Assembly (NCBI GenBank): GCA_958295665.1
Contig: OY282560.1
Location: forward strand, 87,768,311 to 87,832,310
Reading direction: 5' to 3'
DNA: 64,000 bases
DNA from: Tipula vernalis
Taxonomy: Eukaryota; Arthropoda; Insecta; Diptera; Tipulidae
Part shown: piece by piece, positions 50,662-62,386 of the stretch
Layout of the letters: the number at the start of each line of letters is the position of its first letter
How positions within the stretch are numbered: position 1 is the first letter of the stretch
Translations under genes and position numbers: made by a program
The notes under the pieces: model-generated
Database searches by the model: none
What the model was told of the DNA's origin: nothing
The model's input: the letters and a program-made list of their open reading frames with translations, nothing else

Positions 50662-51770
50662 AATAGTCATTAGTAAGTAACTGTAATTTTATACCCGTGT
50701 CAAATTTGAATGAGACGTTAGTTTTAATAAACAGAACACTTCATTTGTGAAAATAAATTAAAAAACTTTGAATTTTTATTTAAATTTACGAATCGTTTTG
50801 TGGTTATATTGGGTACCTTCTTAAACCTTAAGGTTTTTCTTAAGGAATGTGAACATGACTTTTCAGGACGCCAAAAATATTCGATTTGACGCGCAAAACG
50901 TGGATATATTCGAAAATTTGTCCTAATCTAAAAATTCAACGATTTGCCTAATGATAATTTTTTTTCACATTTAATGGTTTGACTTAGTACAGCGACAATA
51001 TGATGAAGCATTTCCTAAGGCTGTATAATTAATGTAGTAAATGTAGTGTCATTGTTTTTGCTTCATAATGTGTTACATTAAAAGACAATAAGCTTAAAAC
51101 ATATGACGTTAAAAGCTGTAATAATTTATAAATAAAAGGAGCTTTTATATTTTCATTGCCTTTATATTCGTTAGCAGGATAAAAACAACAAACAAGGCAA
51201 AAACGCTGCTAAACAACTGTAGAAAAGCTTAATTTGTTTTTTTTTTGTTTGCCTCAGATTCTATGTTTTCCATATAAATACTTTCTAACAAAATCAATGG
51301 TACAACATTACAAAAATATGAAAAGAAAAAAAAAATGCTTTATGCATGCTTTGTATTTTGTTTTTAACTTACAAGAATATTTTCAAAGAATGCTAAACAA
51401 TGGAAAGTTTTTTTTGCCATATTTTTTCACATAATAAAATGAAAATTACGTTTAGATAACTTGGTGATGGTAAATTAAGAACAATTTAAGATATTTTAAT
51501 TGTTTTGGTTGATGAACATTTTGTGATATATAACATACCAAAACAGGGTATTCCAGAATGTGAGATTGGTGTTTCAATCTTCTGGGGCTTCCTCTATATA
51601 CCAAATTGAGCTCAAAAATGCGGCAGCATATATAATCGCCGCCATATTTAAGCATTTCGTTTTCGATATGTCGTTTTTTTTTTTTTTAATCTGTCACCAA
51701 ATTAAGCTGAAAAAATATATTTCTATATCTTGAAAAACTGCTGGAAAAGTTTATAAGAAGATACTGTTCA
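50662..51770. other. No recognised gene
   Basis: AT-rich sequence with homopolymers; no motif-bearing frame. Confidence 0.5.
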
Positions 51771-51774
51771 ATCT

Positions 51775-52555
51775 TAAAAGAATTCAAAACTTAATATGTA
51801 TTCTTTTTTATGCTATGTAGAGCCATCTATACAAAAACTATAAAAACCTAAAAAAAACAAAAATATTTATTAATAGATGTCACTATTATCATAACATTCA
51901 CTCTCTGTGTATATAAAAAAAACGAAAACAATTGAATTCAAAATTTCAGTTTTGTTATGTGCGTAAGCGATAACGGTCACGAAATAGAATGTTAGCACAT
52001 TATCTACTTACGAATTGTAAATACTTTTTATTTAAATACAATTTTGTGTTACATTAATTTTACAATAACGCGTAAGCAACTACAAGGTATAATTTATGGA
52101 GCAGATGAGATCAAAACTCAACCAACGAACCAGTTAAATAATCCTAACGATAGTAGGTCTATTTTCGGATTGGAATAATATTAAACCAGTCATCAGGAAT
52201 TAATTCATAATAATCTCAACTCCAAAATGTAATAAAATTTCAATATTATCTTCAATATGTGTTCAAAGGTAAGACAACATATTTTATTCAGGGGATTTTC
52301 CCACGCAGCAAAATTATTGATCGGTGCGGAGGTCGTTATCCTATTATTTTTATGACAACGAAACTCATATAACGAAACTTAGATAAATACATAATTGATC
52401 GCTCGGTTCAGGTTAATTGTGTTCAAACTACATCGGGAATTCCATCAAGTTCTGTTGCAATAGCGTATTGTTAATCGAAGAAACCTACCTTACCATTGGT
52501 TTCCGGGAGTAATGAAAATGTGACCCAATTAAAACATCGAACGTCTAATTACATA
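51775..52555 (+). repeat. Dispersed repeat copy 1, LTR/leader-like
   Basis: Matches 55435-56330 in the same orientation over several blocks: TTTATGCTATGTAGAGCCAT, GTGCGTAAGCGATAACGGTC, AAAATTATTGATCGGTGCGG and TCGCTCGGTTCAGG, and CGAACGTCTAATT at the end. There are indels between blocks. Copy 2 is followed by BEL/Pao RT sequence, so this is plausibly a BEL/Pao LTR plus the start of its internal region. Confidence 0.7.
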
Positions 52556-52559
52556 ATAG

Positions 52560-52742
52560 TAGTTCCTAAATCTTTCAAATCAATTTCATTTTTCTCTAAT
52601 ATGTTAAAACTGTATACCTAATAAATATCCCCCGATATTTGAACTCTAGTGCTGGGATGATCGTGTAAATCATCTTTTGCACGTATAGTACTAAAACAAG
52701 TTTTTCTGTCTTACGTCCTGATTTAAATGGTATGACATGATT
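52560..52742 (-). pseudogene. P-element-like transposase, segment after the Tc1-like insertion
   Basis: Minus strand 52742 downwards reads NHVIPFKSGRKTEKLV then KYRGIFIRYTVLTY. In P transposases a PFQKGI... block and a Y-ILT-RLNQD block occupy these places. It is collinear with the larger P-like fragment on the other side of the Tc1-like element. Strongly diverged, so the call rests mainly on position. Confidence 0.5.
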
Positions 52743-52744
52743 TA

Positions 52745-53986
52745 CACTTGGGTGCAAAAAATTCGCACATTGATAAATTTTCACTAAAATTTCAAAAATA
52801 TCAAAAAATCCAATGTTTGTTTAATTTTCTTGAATGCAGATTCAAAGTCTATTTCAACACCTATCCGGTGGCACCATTTTTGTACTTATACCATGTCAAC
52901 AAAGTGATTTTTGGGGTTAACATCCGAAGTACACGTTTTTTGTGAATTTATCAGCATGAAAATTAGTGGTAAAAGTCGAATTAAAACATGGAAATTAGCA
53001 AAAAAAACATTTTTAATTATAAGAAGTATTCCCTACCCTAGCCCGAATGACTCCTTCCATTCGATGTTTCAATCACTTCGCTCGCGAGCATTTGGATTAG
53101 ACAGAAGAACAATGGAGAACAGTCATGTTCTTTGATGAGTGCAGGATGTGTTTACATGGCAACGATGGGCGAAGAAGAGTTTATAGAATACCAGGAGAGC
53201 GATTTGCACAATGTCGCATTGAAGAACAAGTCTCATATGGCGGTTGATCATGTATGTTCTGGGAAGGCACGTCATTGGAGGCGAAGACAGATCTTGTGTT
53301 CATCTCCGAAACGAATACTGGCCGTCGATCAAGAGGATTTACTTCTCAACGGTACATTGAGGAAGTACTCGATGACTACGTCATACCTTTTACCGGTTTT
53401 ATTGGTGAAAACTTCTTGTTAATGCAGGATAATACGAGACCACATAAGGCTGGTATAGTTTACCAGTACCTTCAAGAGGTGAATGTGCCTGTTATGGAGT
53501 GGCCAGTTCGAAGCCCGGACCTCAATCTCATCGAACATTTATGGGACGAGCTGAAAAAGGCGTTCGAGCCAGAGATGTTGTTTCAACGACTCTCCAGGAG
53601 CTGCAACAGGCGATCGCAGAGGAATGGAGGCGATACCTCAAGATTTGGTAAAAACTTTGGTGAAATCGATGAAACATCGAATGGAAGCTGTCTAGGGAGG
53701 AAATACTTCTTACAATTAAAAATGTTTTTTTGTTAATTTCCATGTTTTAATTCGACTTTTACCACTAATTTTCATGCTGATAAATTCACAAAAAACGTGT
53801 ACTTCAGATGTTGATCCCAAAAATCACTTTGTTGACATGGTATAAGTACAAAAATGGTGCCACTGGATAGGTGTTGAAATAGACTTTGAATCTGCATTCA
53901 AGAAAATTAAACAAACATTGGATTTTTTGATATTTTTGAAATTTTAGTGAAAATTTATCAATGTGCGAATTTTTTGCACCCAAGTG
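52745..53986 (+). mobile_element. Tc1-like DD34E element with very long inverted ends
   Basis: 1242 bp between TA at 52743-52744 and 53987-53988. Ends CACTTGGGTGCAAAAAATTC and its inverse. Inverted arms of about 330 bp (52745-53077 and 53665-53986) match closely apart from a few short indels. The left arm includes an inverted copy of the 3' end of the transposase frame (the KHRMEA segment). Only the catalytic half of the transposase is present. Confidence 0.88.
53068..53695 (+). pseudogene. Tc1-like transposase catalytic domain, N-terminus missing
   Basis: Plus strand: WRTVMFFDECRMCLHGNDG (first Asp), MFWEGTSLEAKTDLVF, NFLLMQDNTRPHKAG (second Asp), EWPVRSPDLNLIEHLW (Glu, 34 residues on). The frame ends KSMKHRMEAV then TAG at 53693-53695. 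Stops at about 53098 (TAG) and 53245-53247 (TGA), plus frame changes near 53560 and 53640. The DNA-binding half is replaced by the inverted copy of the 3' end, so the element could not encode a working transposase. Confidence 0.83.
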
Positions 53987-53995
53987 TATTAAATT

Positions 53996-54740
53996 TCACA
54001 TTTTTATTTTACGAGTAGAAGTGATGAGTTTGTCAGCAAAATTTTCTTTTGTAAAGGCATCAAAGTATGTTTTGTTGGAGCTAACATGTACATCCAATGC
54101 CAACCCACGTTCTCTGGAATCGATCGACGGTGACTTTGAATTGAAAATATCTAACCAGTCATTGATCACGTTGATAAAGTCTACAGAAAGCAAAGCATTT
54201 TCAGAGTTGCATAATCCCAATGAAATTGCTCTTTTTACAGCACTCGAAGTGATATGTGAAAACACCTGAGTCGCTAATTTCACTTTTTGGCGACCGGCGT
54301 TTTTCACATTAATATGGGGCAGAATTTTTTTCATAAATAAATCCAATATCTAGAAAATGATTTCTTAACAACTTGACGAGGTGTGATACATCAGGAAATA
54401 CAAATACTTTCATGGATTGATTAGCTGGATTTTCAAACCAAGTTTGTTCTAATGAAATAACAAGCTCTCCACAATTCTTGGTTAGTGAATCCCATATCGG
54501 AAACAATAGCAATAACAAAATATTGAATTCCGTCTGATTTCGTTATAATTTTGAATAAGAAATTGGCTGCTTCCACTTTCCGTAATATTCGCTGCCGACG
54601 AAAATTACCACTGGGACCCCCTCCCGGCGAGTCAGTAACAACTTTAAGTAAGAACGCGATATACAAAAAGTACATGTTGCTGACCAGTGAATCTTTAAGA
54701 ACTTTTCTTTCAGTTCAGCTGTCACTTAACAGAGCGAAAA
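53996..54740 (-). pseudogene. P-element-like transposase remnant
   Basis: Minus strand, in order with frame changes: YYGKWKQPISY (about 54580), VSDMGFTNQELWRA (about 54500), KVFVFPDVSHLVKLLRNHFL (about 54400), then HINVKNAGRQKVKLATQVFS and FINVINDWLDIFNSK. This matches the catalytic and GTP-binding-associated middle of P transposases (THAP9/P superfamily) block for block. Three frameshifts. It ends 9 bp from the Tc1-like element; the next P block appears on the far side of that element. Confidence 0.85.
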
Positions 54741-54744
54741 TTAA

Positions 54745-55430
54745 CGTGCAAACTAAAGGATATGTCAATCAAAATTTTCACAGCACACTTTTCTTAAAAA
54801 TAATAACTTTTGTTATTCACATACAATTTTAATACATACTGTATTTGTCAGTTGTTACGGATTCGGTGGCCAATATGTTAAATATTGTATAAGGAAATAG
54901 TTCCGTCAAATTCTGTAAGGAATCTTACTGATTCGCTGGTTATCTCCTTTAAATGGTAATGAAATGAATTTATTTGTGTTGCTTTGACATAAATATATTG
55001 AGCGAACGTTTATTTCGAGATGGTCGCTTAGTTTATACCAATTTAATAAAGAAAAAATCAACGATATTCAGCTAACTTCATTTCAAAGTGCGGGGTAATA
55101 ACGCCGGTACATATTGAGAACGAGAACGATATTCCCTTTTTTACCAAATTATTGAAATAGTTAAAACTGTACGATTTTAATTAACGATAATTAAAATATC
55201 GTGCATTTAGTTTTAATACAAAATTTCATTTTATCGTCCATAATTTTTAATTTACGATAATAAATTGAAATTTTTTATTAAAACTGTTAAAATTTTAAAT
55301 TTTATTTTTAGTAAAGGCACGACATTTTAACTATCGTTCATTAAAATCGAACGGTTTTCATTATTTTAATAATTTTCTTAATCGTTATCGTTAATCGTTA
55401 GTAGTTCGCGTTAAAAGGTTACAAAATTCC
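54745..55430. other. No recognised gene; very AT-rich with TTAACGATAA words
   Basis: 55150-55420 consists of repeated and inverted ATCGTTAAT/TTAACGAT words. It could be an end of a repeat, but no boundary can be seen. Confidence 0.4.
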
Positions 55431-55434
55431 ATTT

Positions 55435-56330
55435 TAGTCTTCAAAGAAATCAAACATAATATGTATTCTCTTTTATGCTATATAGAGCCATCTACAAAAA
55501 ATATAAAAATGTAAAAATAAGTAATAAAAATGTTTGTCAATAGATGTCACTACCATTTTGACATTCGCCATATATGCCTATAAAACAAAAAATACGAAAA
55601 GAAATGAATTCAAAATTTTAGTTCTGTAATGTGCGTAAGAGATAACGGTCGCGACATAAAATGTTAGCACCACGTAAACGTTTTTTTTAATATAAAATTT
55701 TGTGTTTATCAGCAACATATACAAATGGTTCTTCTAGTCGGATTATTGATCAAGTTAAATTAATTCTACAACAACGCACAAGCAACAATTTTGTTTCGGG
55801 AATTGATTCAGGAATTACGTATTTCTCAATAATTGTTCTATTATTTTATTACACCTTAAGTTACCGTGATTTTCTTGTTAAATTAATTAAATTAGTGCTG
55901 TGTCATTTGCAATCTATATGTAACAATGGTTTATGGAAGCTCAGGCTAAATTGGAAAACTGTGACTCAAATAAAATTGATGCTGCTCTTGATGATATTGA
56001 GGAAGCTTACGGATACGTGCATGCCTCAACCTTTTGGATTTTATTTATGGAGTGGAAACAAGTGAGTTAAATATTTCTAGCTATCTTCTTCAATCTGTAA
56101 TCATAGGTAATACAGCCCATTTTATTCAGTGGATTTCTCATGCGCACAAAAATTATTGATCGGTGCGGTAGTTGTCTGATTATTATGAAAATAATGCGAC
56201 ACTATTACACATTTTTATACAAAAGTATAATCGATCGCTCGGTTCAGGGTCTGACTTTCTTAGCGAGGATTTATGCCAAATGTTACAATTATCAAAGAAA
56301 CCTACCTTATTGTCGAACGTCTAATTTTGA
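55435..56330 (+). repeat. Dispersed repeat copy 2, LTR/leader-like
   Basis: Same blocks and order as 51775-52555. This copy also contains, at about 55933-56070, a 45-codon frame (MEAQAKLENCDSNKIDAALD...) that has a gag-like acidic helical look but no firm assignment. Confidence 0.7.
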
Positions 56331-56639
56331 AAGCAGTCTCGATTTTTTGCTCATGCCAAAAAGAATTAACACTTGTTCCAATTACATTCAACAATCGAAG
56401 CTTATCTGATCCTACTCAACTTGGCGATTGGCTTATAATTATATATTATTAATCCTAAACAGTTCATAGGTTATTAGGACTCGAAATCTGTGAAAACCTT
56501 TGTGAAACAATATATGGAGGGCTCAGATAATTTCAATATATTGAACAAATTTTCGTCACTCGGTTACAAGAACTGAGCTTCTAATTATCAACAAAAATCA
56601 TGTCCATCTTGTTTCATGCATAATTTTCTTCATTCGGTA

Positions 56640-57170
56640 ATCAGAGTAAATACTATGCCCACCAAAGTTAGGGTGTTTTCCAATGCGGGAGAGCGAGTGC
56701 TCCATTTGCAGCAATAAGAATCTTAAAAAAACAAGTTGCTCGTGATAAACATTTTAATTATTTCATTGCCGCCTCCATACTGTTAAAAAACTTTTATGTT
56801 GACGTTCTTGTTTCGGGAGATGTAAATGTTCGCAGTGGAATAAACCTGAATGAGAACTTACCTCATTGCTATCAAAAAGGCTGCTTTTGAGCTTAGAAAA
56901 TGTTCAATCATTCAGAGGTAACCACATCGATCGATCACGCTAGTAAAGACACCAGTACTCTCCTTGGGCTTATTTGGAATCAAGAGAATGACACCTTTAG
57001 ATATTATGTAAGTGAGATCACGGTTCGAGCAGAGTCGTTAAGCAAAAATTACGAATCTCTCTTGGCTTGCTCAGTCGTACGATCCTATTGGGATGCAGAA
57101 ACTTTAGTGTTAGGTTTGGGTGGCGGTCCACTAGGACCAGGCATAGACATAAAAAATGGTCCGTAGCCAT
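56640..57170 (+). pseudogene. BEL/Pao RT fragment with altered YVDD box
   Basis: Plus strand: KNFYVDVLVSGDVNV (about 56790-56830), where BEL/Pao RT has YVDD; the second catalytic Asp is Val here. CFELRKCSIIQR follows (normally GGFxLRKW), then STLLGLIWNQENDTFRY (VLGLxW block). A piece around 57060-57110 in another frame resembles the FDPLG block. Frameshifts between the pieces. It lies downstream of the leader-like repeat on the same strand, consistent with one deleted element. Confidence 0.75.
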
Positions 57171-57585
57171 AAACTTTAGTGTTGCCTGTCATTAAATTGG
57201 AATGATGGTATTCCATCAGTATTTAGCAGCAGATAAGTCAACAATTTGACTGTTTTATCAAATATTATAGTATTTGCCTTGGTATTTTAACAAGGTGTCG
57301 TGATGAAACTGGAATATGAGTGTGTTCTTTACCTTGGATTAATTTATGAAGATCGCACGATAACTGTGTGCAAAATCTATAGTGGCACCTATTAATTGGA
57401 ACAAAGGGTTTCGGCACAAATCGACACTTTATTCTCGTTATGTAGTAAGAATTCGTTTTGACTGTATTAAGAAGGGACCCAAACTTGCTTGATTTCAAAC
57501 CAATTCAATATGGGCCACTTATAAGGAATTTAGGAACTTTGAACAGGTGAATAAAAATAAGGATTTTCCACAGCAAAGTCACACT
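57171..57585. other. No recognised gene
   Basis: AT-rich; a minus-strand frame of 77 codons (57265-57498) has no known motif. Confidence 0.45.
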
Positions 57586-57975
57586 GAAGTGATGTTCTTC
57601 CCAAATAGCAAAAAATATGTACATACATACATATGTGTTTAGACAAATAGCATTTATTCAGGCGATATTTTGTGCATCAAATGTTGCATATAAATCCCAA
57701 AAAAGTCGAACTTGAAATGAGAAGTATCAAATATTGTATGTTAAGCTACTAGCTGTGTACATGTTTTACGGTAAATATCAGAAGGTCGATCCTAGGGGTC
57801 GGCAATATAAATAACAGGCAATATATATCTATATACCGCATGTTGCACCAAATTTCAACAATCGAACAATCGAATATGGTTTCAGAGATCTCTATTGAAA
57901 CAGCGAATCTCAGAAACCATATTCGAATGTCAATCTTTGTATCTTTGTTGAACAGATTTCGATGTTGAACTTTGA
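57586..57975 (+). repeat. Diverged single copy of the 163-bp satellite element
   Basis: 57586-57700 (TGAAGTGATGTTCTTCCCAA, then AGGCGATATTTTGTGCATC) matches the leader at 28610-28730. 57770-57870 (AGAAGGTCGATCCTAGGGGT, ATATAAATAACAGGCAATAT) matches one satellite monomer. Only about one monomer is present. Confidence 0.7.
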
Positions 57976-58940
57976 AAAACTAACCGTATGTAATACGTAC
58001 GAACGGGCCGGGCCTGCTTGGGATCTTTTAAATTAAGTTGAATATTGGATTTCCCCTAGAAGATGATGTTTTGAAAAAATCTTTTCCTCGTAAATGTCAT
58101 TTAGGCGAATAAGTTACGATTACATACATAAAATATAATATATGGTGCATATACAGGCACCTTGTAAATCGCAATTTGTAAATGTTTTCGACAAAATCTT
58201 TATATGACACGTGGAGGTCGATATTCAATTATTTATCGCTCTAAGCCCGCTAAGCATTTTCCCAAACAAAGAATCGCCGTGAAAGCATGAATGTAGTTGG
58301 GTTGCTTTTTTGTAAACAATTCCATTTTTGTACTTCAGTCAAATATCCTTCTTTACTAGAAAATTTTGTACATTTAGATAACCTGCAATCCAAAAAATTG
58401 TGTATCCAAAAACTTTACTCTTGTTAAGACACTGCTAAAATTCAAATGAGGAAATTGAACTTAACACACGTATTTTGAATTTAACACGCATAAATGTGTA
58501 AATCTGCTTTAAATGGAACTGAACGGCTTTTACATTTATCTTGCTGCTCTCCAGTTGTACTCACCAAATTCGGCTACTACCATAACTGCAAATTAGGCGG
58601 ATTGTCGGAAATCATTTTGACTGGTAACAATTAATCGAGATAATATCAGATCTGTCATAAAAGTGCCTATGCTCTAATGTTGTAACTCGGGACAAATGGC
58701 TTACAACAGATTTTATGAAGTGCTGAACCAGTTTCGGCTTTATAAATAATACAGTTTTTCACACAACTTAAATCCAACTTCTCAATCCCCAACTCAACCT
58801 AACGCAACCTTAACTCCACCCAAATCTTAAACTTCAACTCAACCCTGCAATTAATTCCCAGATCATTCCTCAAAGCAAACTTTTACTTTCAATTTATTTG
58901 CATTATTTATTAAATTAAACTCATATAAATTTGCTCCGTT
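57976..58940. other. No recognised gene
   Basis: A CA/CT-rich stretch at 58770-58880 (CTCAACCT, CAACTCAACCC words) lies where a 3' LTR of the gypsy element would be, but it does not match the putative 5' LTR. Confidence 0.45.
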
Positions 58941-58944
58941 AGTA

Positions 58945-59830
58945 TTATTATACCTTCCCTATCATACGCTCTTCGCAGGTGATGAGAAGTTCGCTGATAG
59001 GTTCTGCCCATAGAATCCTGAACTATATAAGATCTGGGTGATTCATGTTTTTTTGTTATCCTGGCTCTCATCCATCTATTATTTTGCACATTTCGGTATA
59101 ATACCGCATCGCCTATCTCAAAATCATTTCTAATTCTGGTGCTTGTTTCGTTCTAAAAGTTTATTTCTGATCTGGTGGTAACTTTCATTTAGTAGTAATG
59201 CATCTTTTGTAGGTATCTTTGTTCTCATCATTCTCCCCATCATAATTTGCGCTGGAGATAATCCGACATTCCCTATTGGTGTATTCCTATACTGCATCAA
59301 CGCATCACCCCAATCTGTATTTTTACTTATCATTCGTTTAGCTATTTGTACTGCTTTCTCTGCCATGCCATTTGACTGTGGATATCGTGGTGAAGTAGGG
59401 TTTATTTCAAAATTCCAGCTTTCTCCAAATTCTCGAAATTCTTTGCTTCCAAAAGGATTATTGTCCGCGACTACTAGATTTGGTATTCCATAATTTGTAA
59501 ATATGATTTTCTAGCCATTTACTAAAATAATCCATTATAACAAGATAAATACCGTTCCCGCACTCTGCTATGTCACATGCTATTTTCTCAAATGGTCTTG
59601 TTGGAACTTCATGTTGAATCAATGGTTCTTTTGTATTATTACATTGAAATTGTTCACATATTGAGCATGATTGAATCATATTTTCAATTTGGCTATTGAT
59701 ATTCGGCCAAAACATGACAGATTTTGCTCTTTCTTTAGTTTTGGTTATTCCCAAATGTCCTTAATGCATTTGATTGAGCATTAGTTTCCTAAGGGAATTT
59801 GGTACGATGACTCTGTCTTTGAAAAAAAAA
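58945..59830 (-). pseudogene. Gypsy-type integrase, broken
   Basis: Zinc-binding end GHLGITKTKE and CSICEQF. The core shows IACDIAECGNGIYLVIMDYF (first Asp), then VADNNPFGS (second Asp) and SNGMAEKAVQIAKRM (Glu). The C-terminal part reads NDFEIGDAVLYRNVQ. All three catalytic acidic residues are visible. Breaks include a stop just before GHLGI at about 59763 and a frameshift near 59500. Confidence 0.82.
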
Positions 59831-60059
59831 AAAAAATTAATTCCTGTATTTGTGATGACGTATGACTCCTTCATCATGAATTTTGTTTTTTGTTGGCCAA
59901 CCGCTTATTATGAATTCTTTTAATTTGTTCAAAGTTTCGTCTTTATTGGTTTCTTGAATAAATAGTTTTTCTTTTTCACTGCTGACATTAATTGTATGTA
60001 CTACTTCAGTTAAGTCTTCTTCCACAATTGGTTCATCTGATTCACTTCTTTATAAGAGA

Positions 60060-61145
60060 TCTGCGATTAACATTTGCTTCCCAGGTAAATATGACAATTT
60101 AAAGGAATATATAATAAGCCTTAGCCACATTCTTTGTATTCGTGCTCCGTGCGATGTAGACATTTCCTTCTTCATTAAATTTACTAACGTATCCGTTTTG
60201 ATTTCTACTTCTCTACCATATATATAATTATGAAATTTGTTACATGCGAATACTATGGTTAGAAGCTCTTTTCAATTTGAGCATACCTTTTCTCAGCTGC
60301 CGACATCGATCTGGATGCATAACATATTGGTCTACCATCTTGCATAAGAACAACCACTTCTACCAATGACTTCTTGTTTTCAAAAATTCCCAAAGCATGT
60401 GCTTTCATGATTATTTCCTTTATTTTGTTTAATACATTAGTTTGTGTTGCTTCATACACAAATACTTTATCTTTTTTTAACAATTCCCTGAGTTCCACTG
60501 TCAGTTCCGCCATGTTTTGTACAAACGACCGCAAATAATTCAGCATAATTGATATTCTTTGCAGTTCTTTCACCGACTTGGGATTTTGTATAGAATTTAT
60601 AGCGGACACTCTCTTTGGGTCTAATGCCACTCCTTCATTTGAGTATATGTGACCTAGATAATTAACCTTCCGCACTTTATGTTGAATTTTCGATTTATTA
60701 TATTTTATATTTAGTTTATCTGCTCTTTCTAAAACATTTTTAAAAATTTCGTTATGTTCTTCCTCGGTCCTTGTAGCGATTAGTATATCATCTATATAGA
60801 TAAAAACTCCATTTATCCTTCCAAAATTTTCCTCGTTTTACTTTTTTTGAAAAATATTGTGGTGCCATTGATATTCCAAAAGGTAACCTTTCAAATTTAT
60901 ACACTCCATACATAGTACCAAAACTGCAAACTTCACTTAATTCTTTATCCAATTTTATTTGAAAAAATTCGTCTTTTAAATCCAATACCGAAAAGTATAT
61001 CAATTTTTGTACTGACTTCATTTATGTAACTCTTTGTATTGATTATTTTTAAAAGCCTTGACGTTCTCAATCCCATTATTGGTTTCGCACCTTTATCCTT
61101 TACTATTATAAATTCTTGCATACATGATTCATTGTTGTAATCCAT
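60060..61145 (-). pseudogene. Gypsy-type reverse transcriptase and RNase H, broken
   Basis: Minus strand: FSVLDLKDEFFQIKLD, FERLPFGISMAPQYF, the catalytic YIDD at about 60785-60799, VNYLGHIYSNEGVALDP (thumb), then RNase H: MQDGRPICYASRSMSAAEKR and a continuation in another frame, LLTIVFACNKF and so on to 60060. Breaks occur near 61022, near 60840 and at 60259. The YIDD box is intact. Upstream (61145-61022) the connection to protease is also out of frame. Confidence 0.83.
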
Positions 61146-61157
61146 GATTAAATTGGC

Positions 61158-61470
61158 TTGCCCAACGGTCGAACTTCACATCCCCCAAACGCTACCAAAA
61201 TTACTTTAGTTTCCTCTATCTTGATTTTATTTTTTAATTTCTCAAAAACAAATAGTGGCAATATATTAAGTGCCGACCCTGTATCAATTTTAAATACAAC
61301 ATTTAAACTATTTTCTAACCTAACTAATTCATTCCACTCATCTAAAGTTTTCTTATTTAATAAACTATCAATATTATTAACACTACAGTTTTATTTTTTA
61401 TCTCTACATTTTCCACAAAGTAATAATTATTATGATTATCTGACATTTCAACAATGTCAACTCCTCTAAA
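61158..61470 (-). pseudogene. Gypsy-type aspartic protease
   Basis: Minus strand reads FKIDTGSALNILPLFVFEKL, the D-T-G active site with its hydrophobic follow-on, then KVILVAFGG and VRPLGK. It lies between the zinc-knuckle region and RT, the expected place. The Asp-Thr-Gly codons are at 61277-61285. Confidence 0.72.
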
Positions 61471-61498
61471 TGAACAAAATTTAGCAAAATGACCAATT

Positions 61499-62235
61499 TT
61501 ATGATAATTGTAACAACTTGAAATTTTGCCGGACACCTATCATACTTATGTGCTTTATACCACATCTTTTGCAATTATTTATGAAATTGGCACTTACGTT
61601 TTGATTACTATTATTCTGAGACAATTTATTTGTTTGGCAAAAATTATTTCTATCATTTAAATTATTATTATAATTATTCTTACTATTTCTATAATTATCA
61701 TAATTAGTGTTAAATGTATTTCCTTTACTCATAAAAATTATTACCTATTTCCATCTACATTCCATGATCTCTTTCTCTCCCAGTTGATTTTCTTATAACA
61801 TCTATCGTTACCGTTGCACTGCATTGCTGAACAGCTACAACTTGTTGCTTATTAATTTCGTGTGTAATATTTGTTTATCGACAAGAAACTCAACGAATTT
61901 TTCCTCTTTTTGTTTCCTTGAGTAAAATAAAAATCGCTCATACACTATGTTCTTTTTTGGGTTGCAATAGTCATCCAATTTTTTTTATCATTACATCATA
62001 AATCTCTTTCATGTTTCTTTTCTCCATCTGCCATCTCTATTTCTACGAAGTTCAAGTTATTATAAATTTTTCTTATTTCATTTCCACCATAATAAAGTAG
62101 TTTTGCCACTTTTACGTCGCCTGCCTTTAAACACGCCTCTGTGGCTTTCATAAAAATTTCGATTGTCTGTCGAAATTCATTCCAACCCGCACTCAAACTT
62201 GTTTTAACGACCATTGCGTTTGGAACATCACCCAT
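61499..62235 (-). pseudogene. Gypsy-type gag with zinc knuckles
   Basis: Start at ATG 62235 (MGDVPNAMVVK). Helical capsid-like region WNEFRQTIEIFMKATEA; then, after a frame break near 61990, KLDDYCNPKKNIVYERFLFY. Two zinc knuckles near 61580-61490: CKRCGIKH followed, in another frame, by KYDRCPA, and a second where CYNYHKIGHFAKFC has Tyr in place of the second Cys. The second knuckle should therefore not bind zinc normally. Confidence 0.68.
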
Positions 62236-62371
62236 TTTATTTTTACTTTGCACTATTTACTTTAGACCGTAAAGTTCTTCTCATAGGAGCTATTTCCTTT
62301 TCTTTAATTTCACAAATTATTTATCGCTTGCCCCATTTATATGTACGAGTAGGTACTTATTTTTATTTTCG

Positions 62372-62386
62372 TTTTAACTGCGCCAT
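62372..62386 (-). other. tRNA primer-binding site of the gypsy element
   Basis: Minus strand TGGCGCAGTTAAAAC. The first nine bases match the tRNA-Ser-type site used by 17.6/297-like elements; the rest has diverged or belongs to another isoacceptor. It directly follows an ...CAACA end, as a 5' LTR end should. Confidence 0.55.

Noticed and set aside
58700..58940. 3' LTR of the gypsy element
   Set aside because: No match to the putative 5' LTR at 62387-62561; only shared CA/CT-rich composition.
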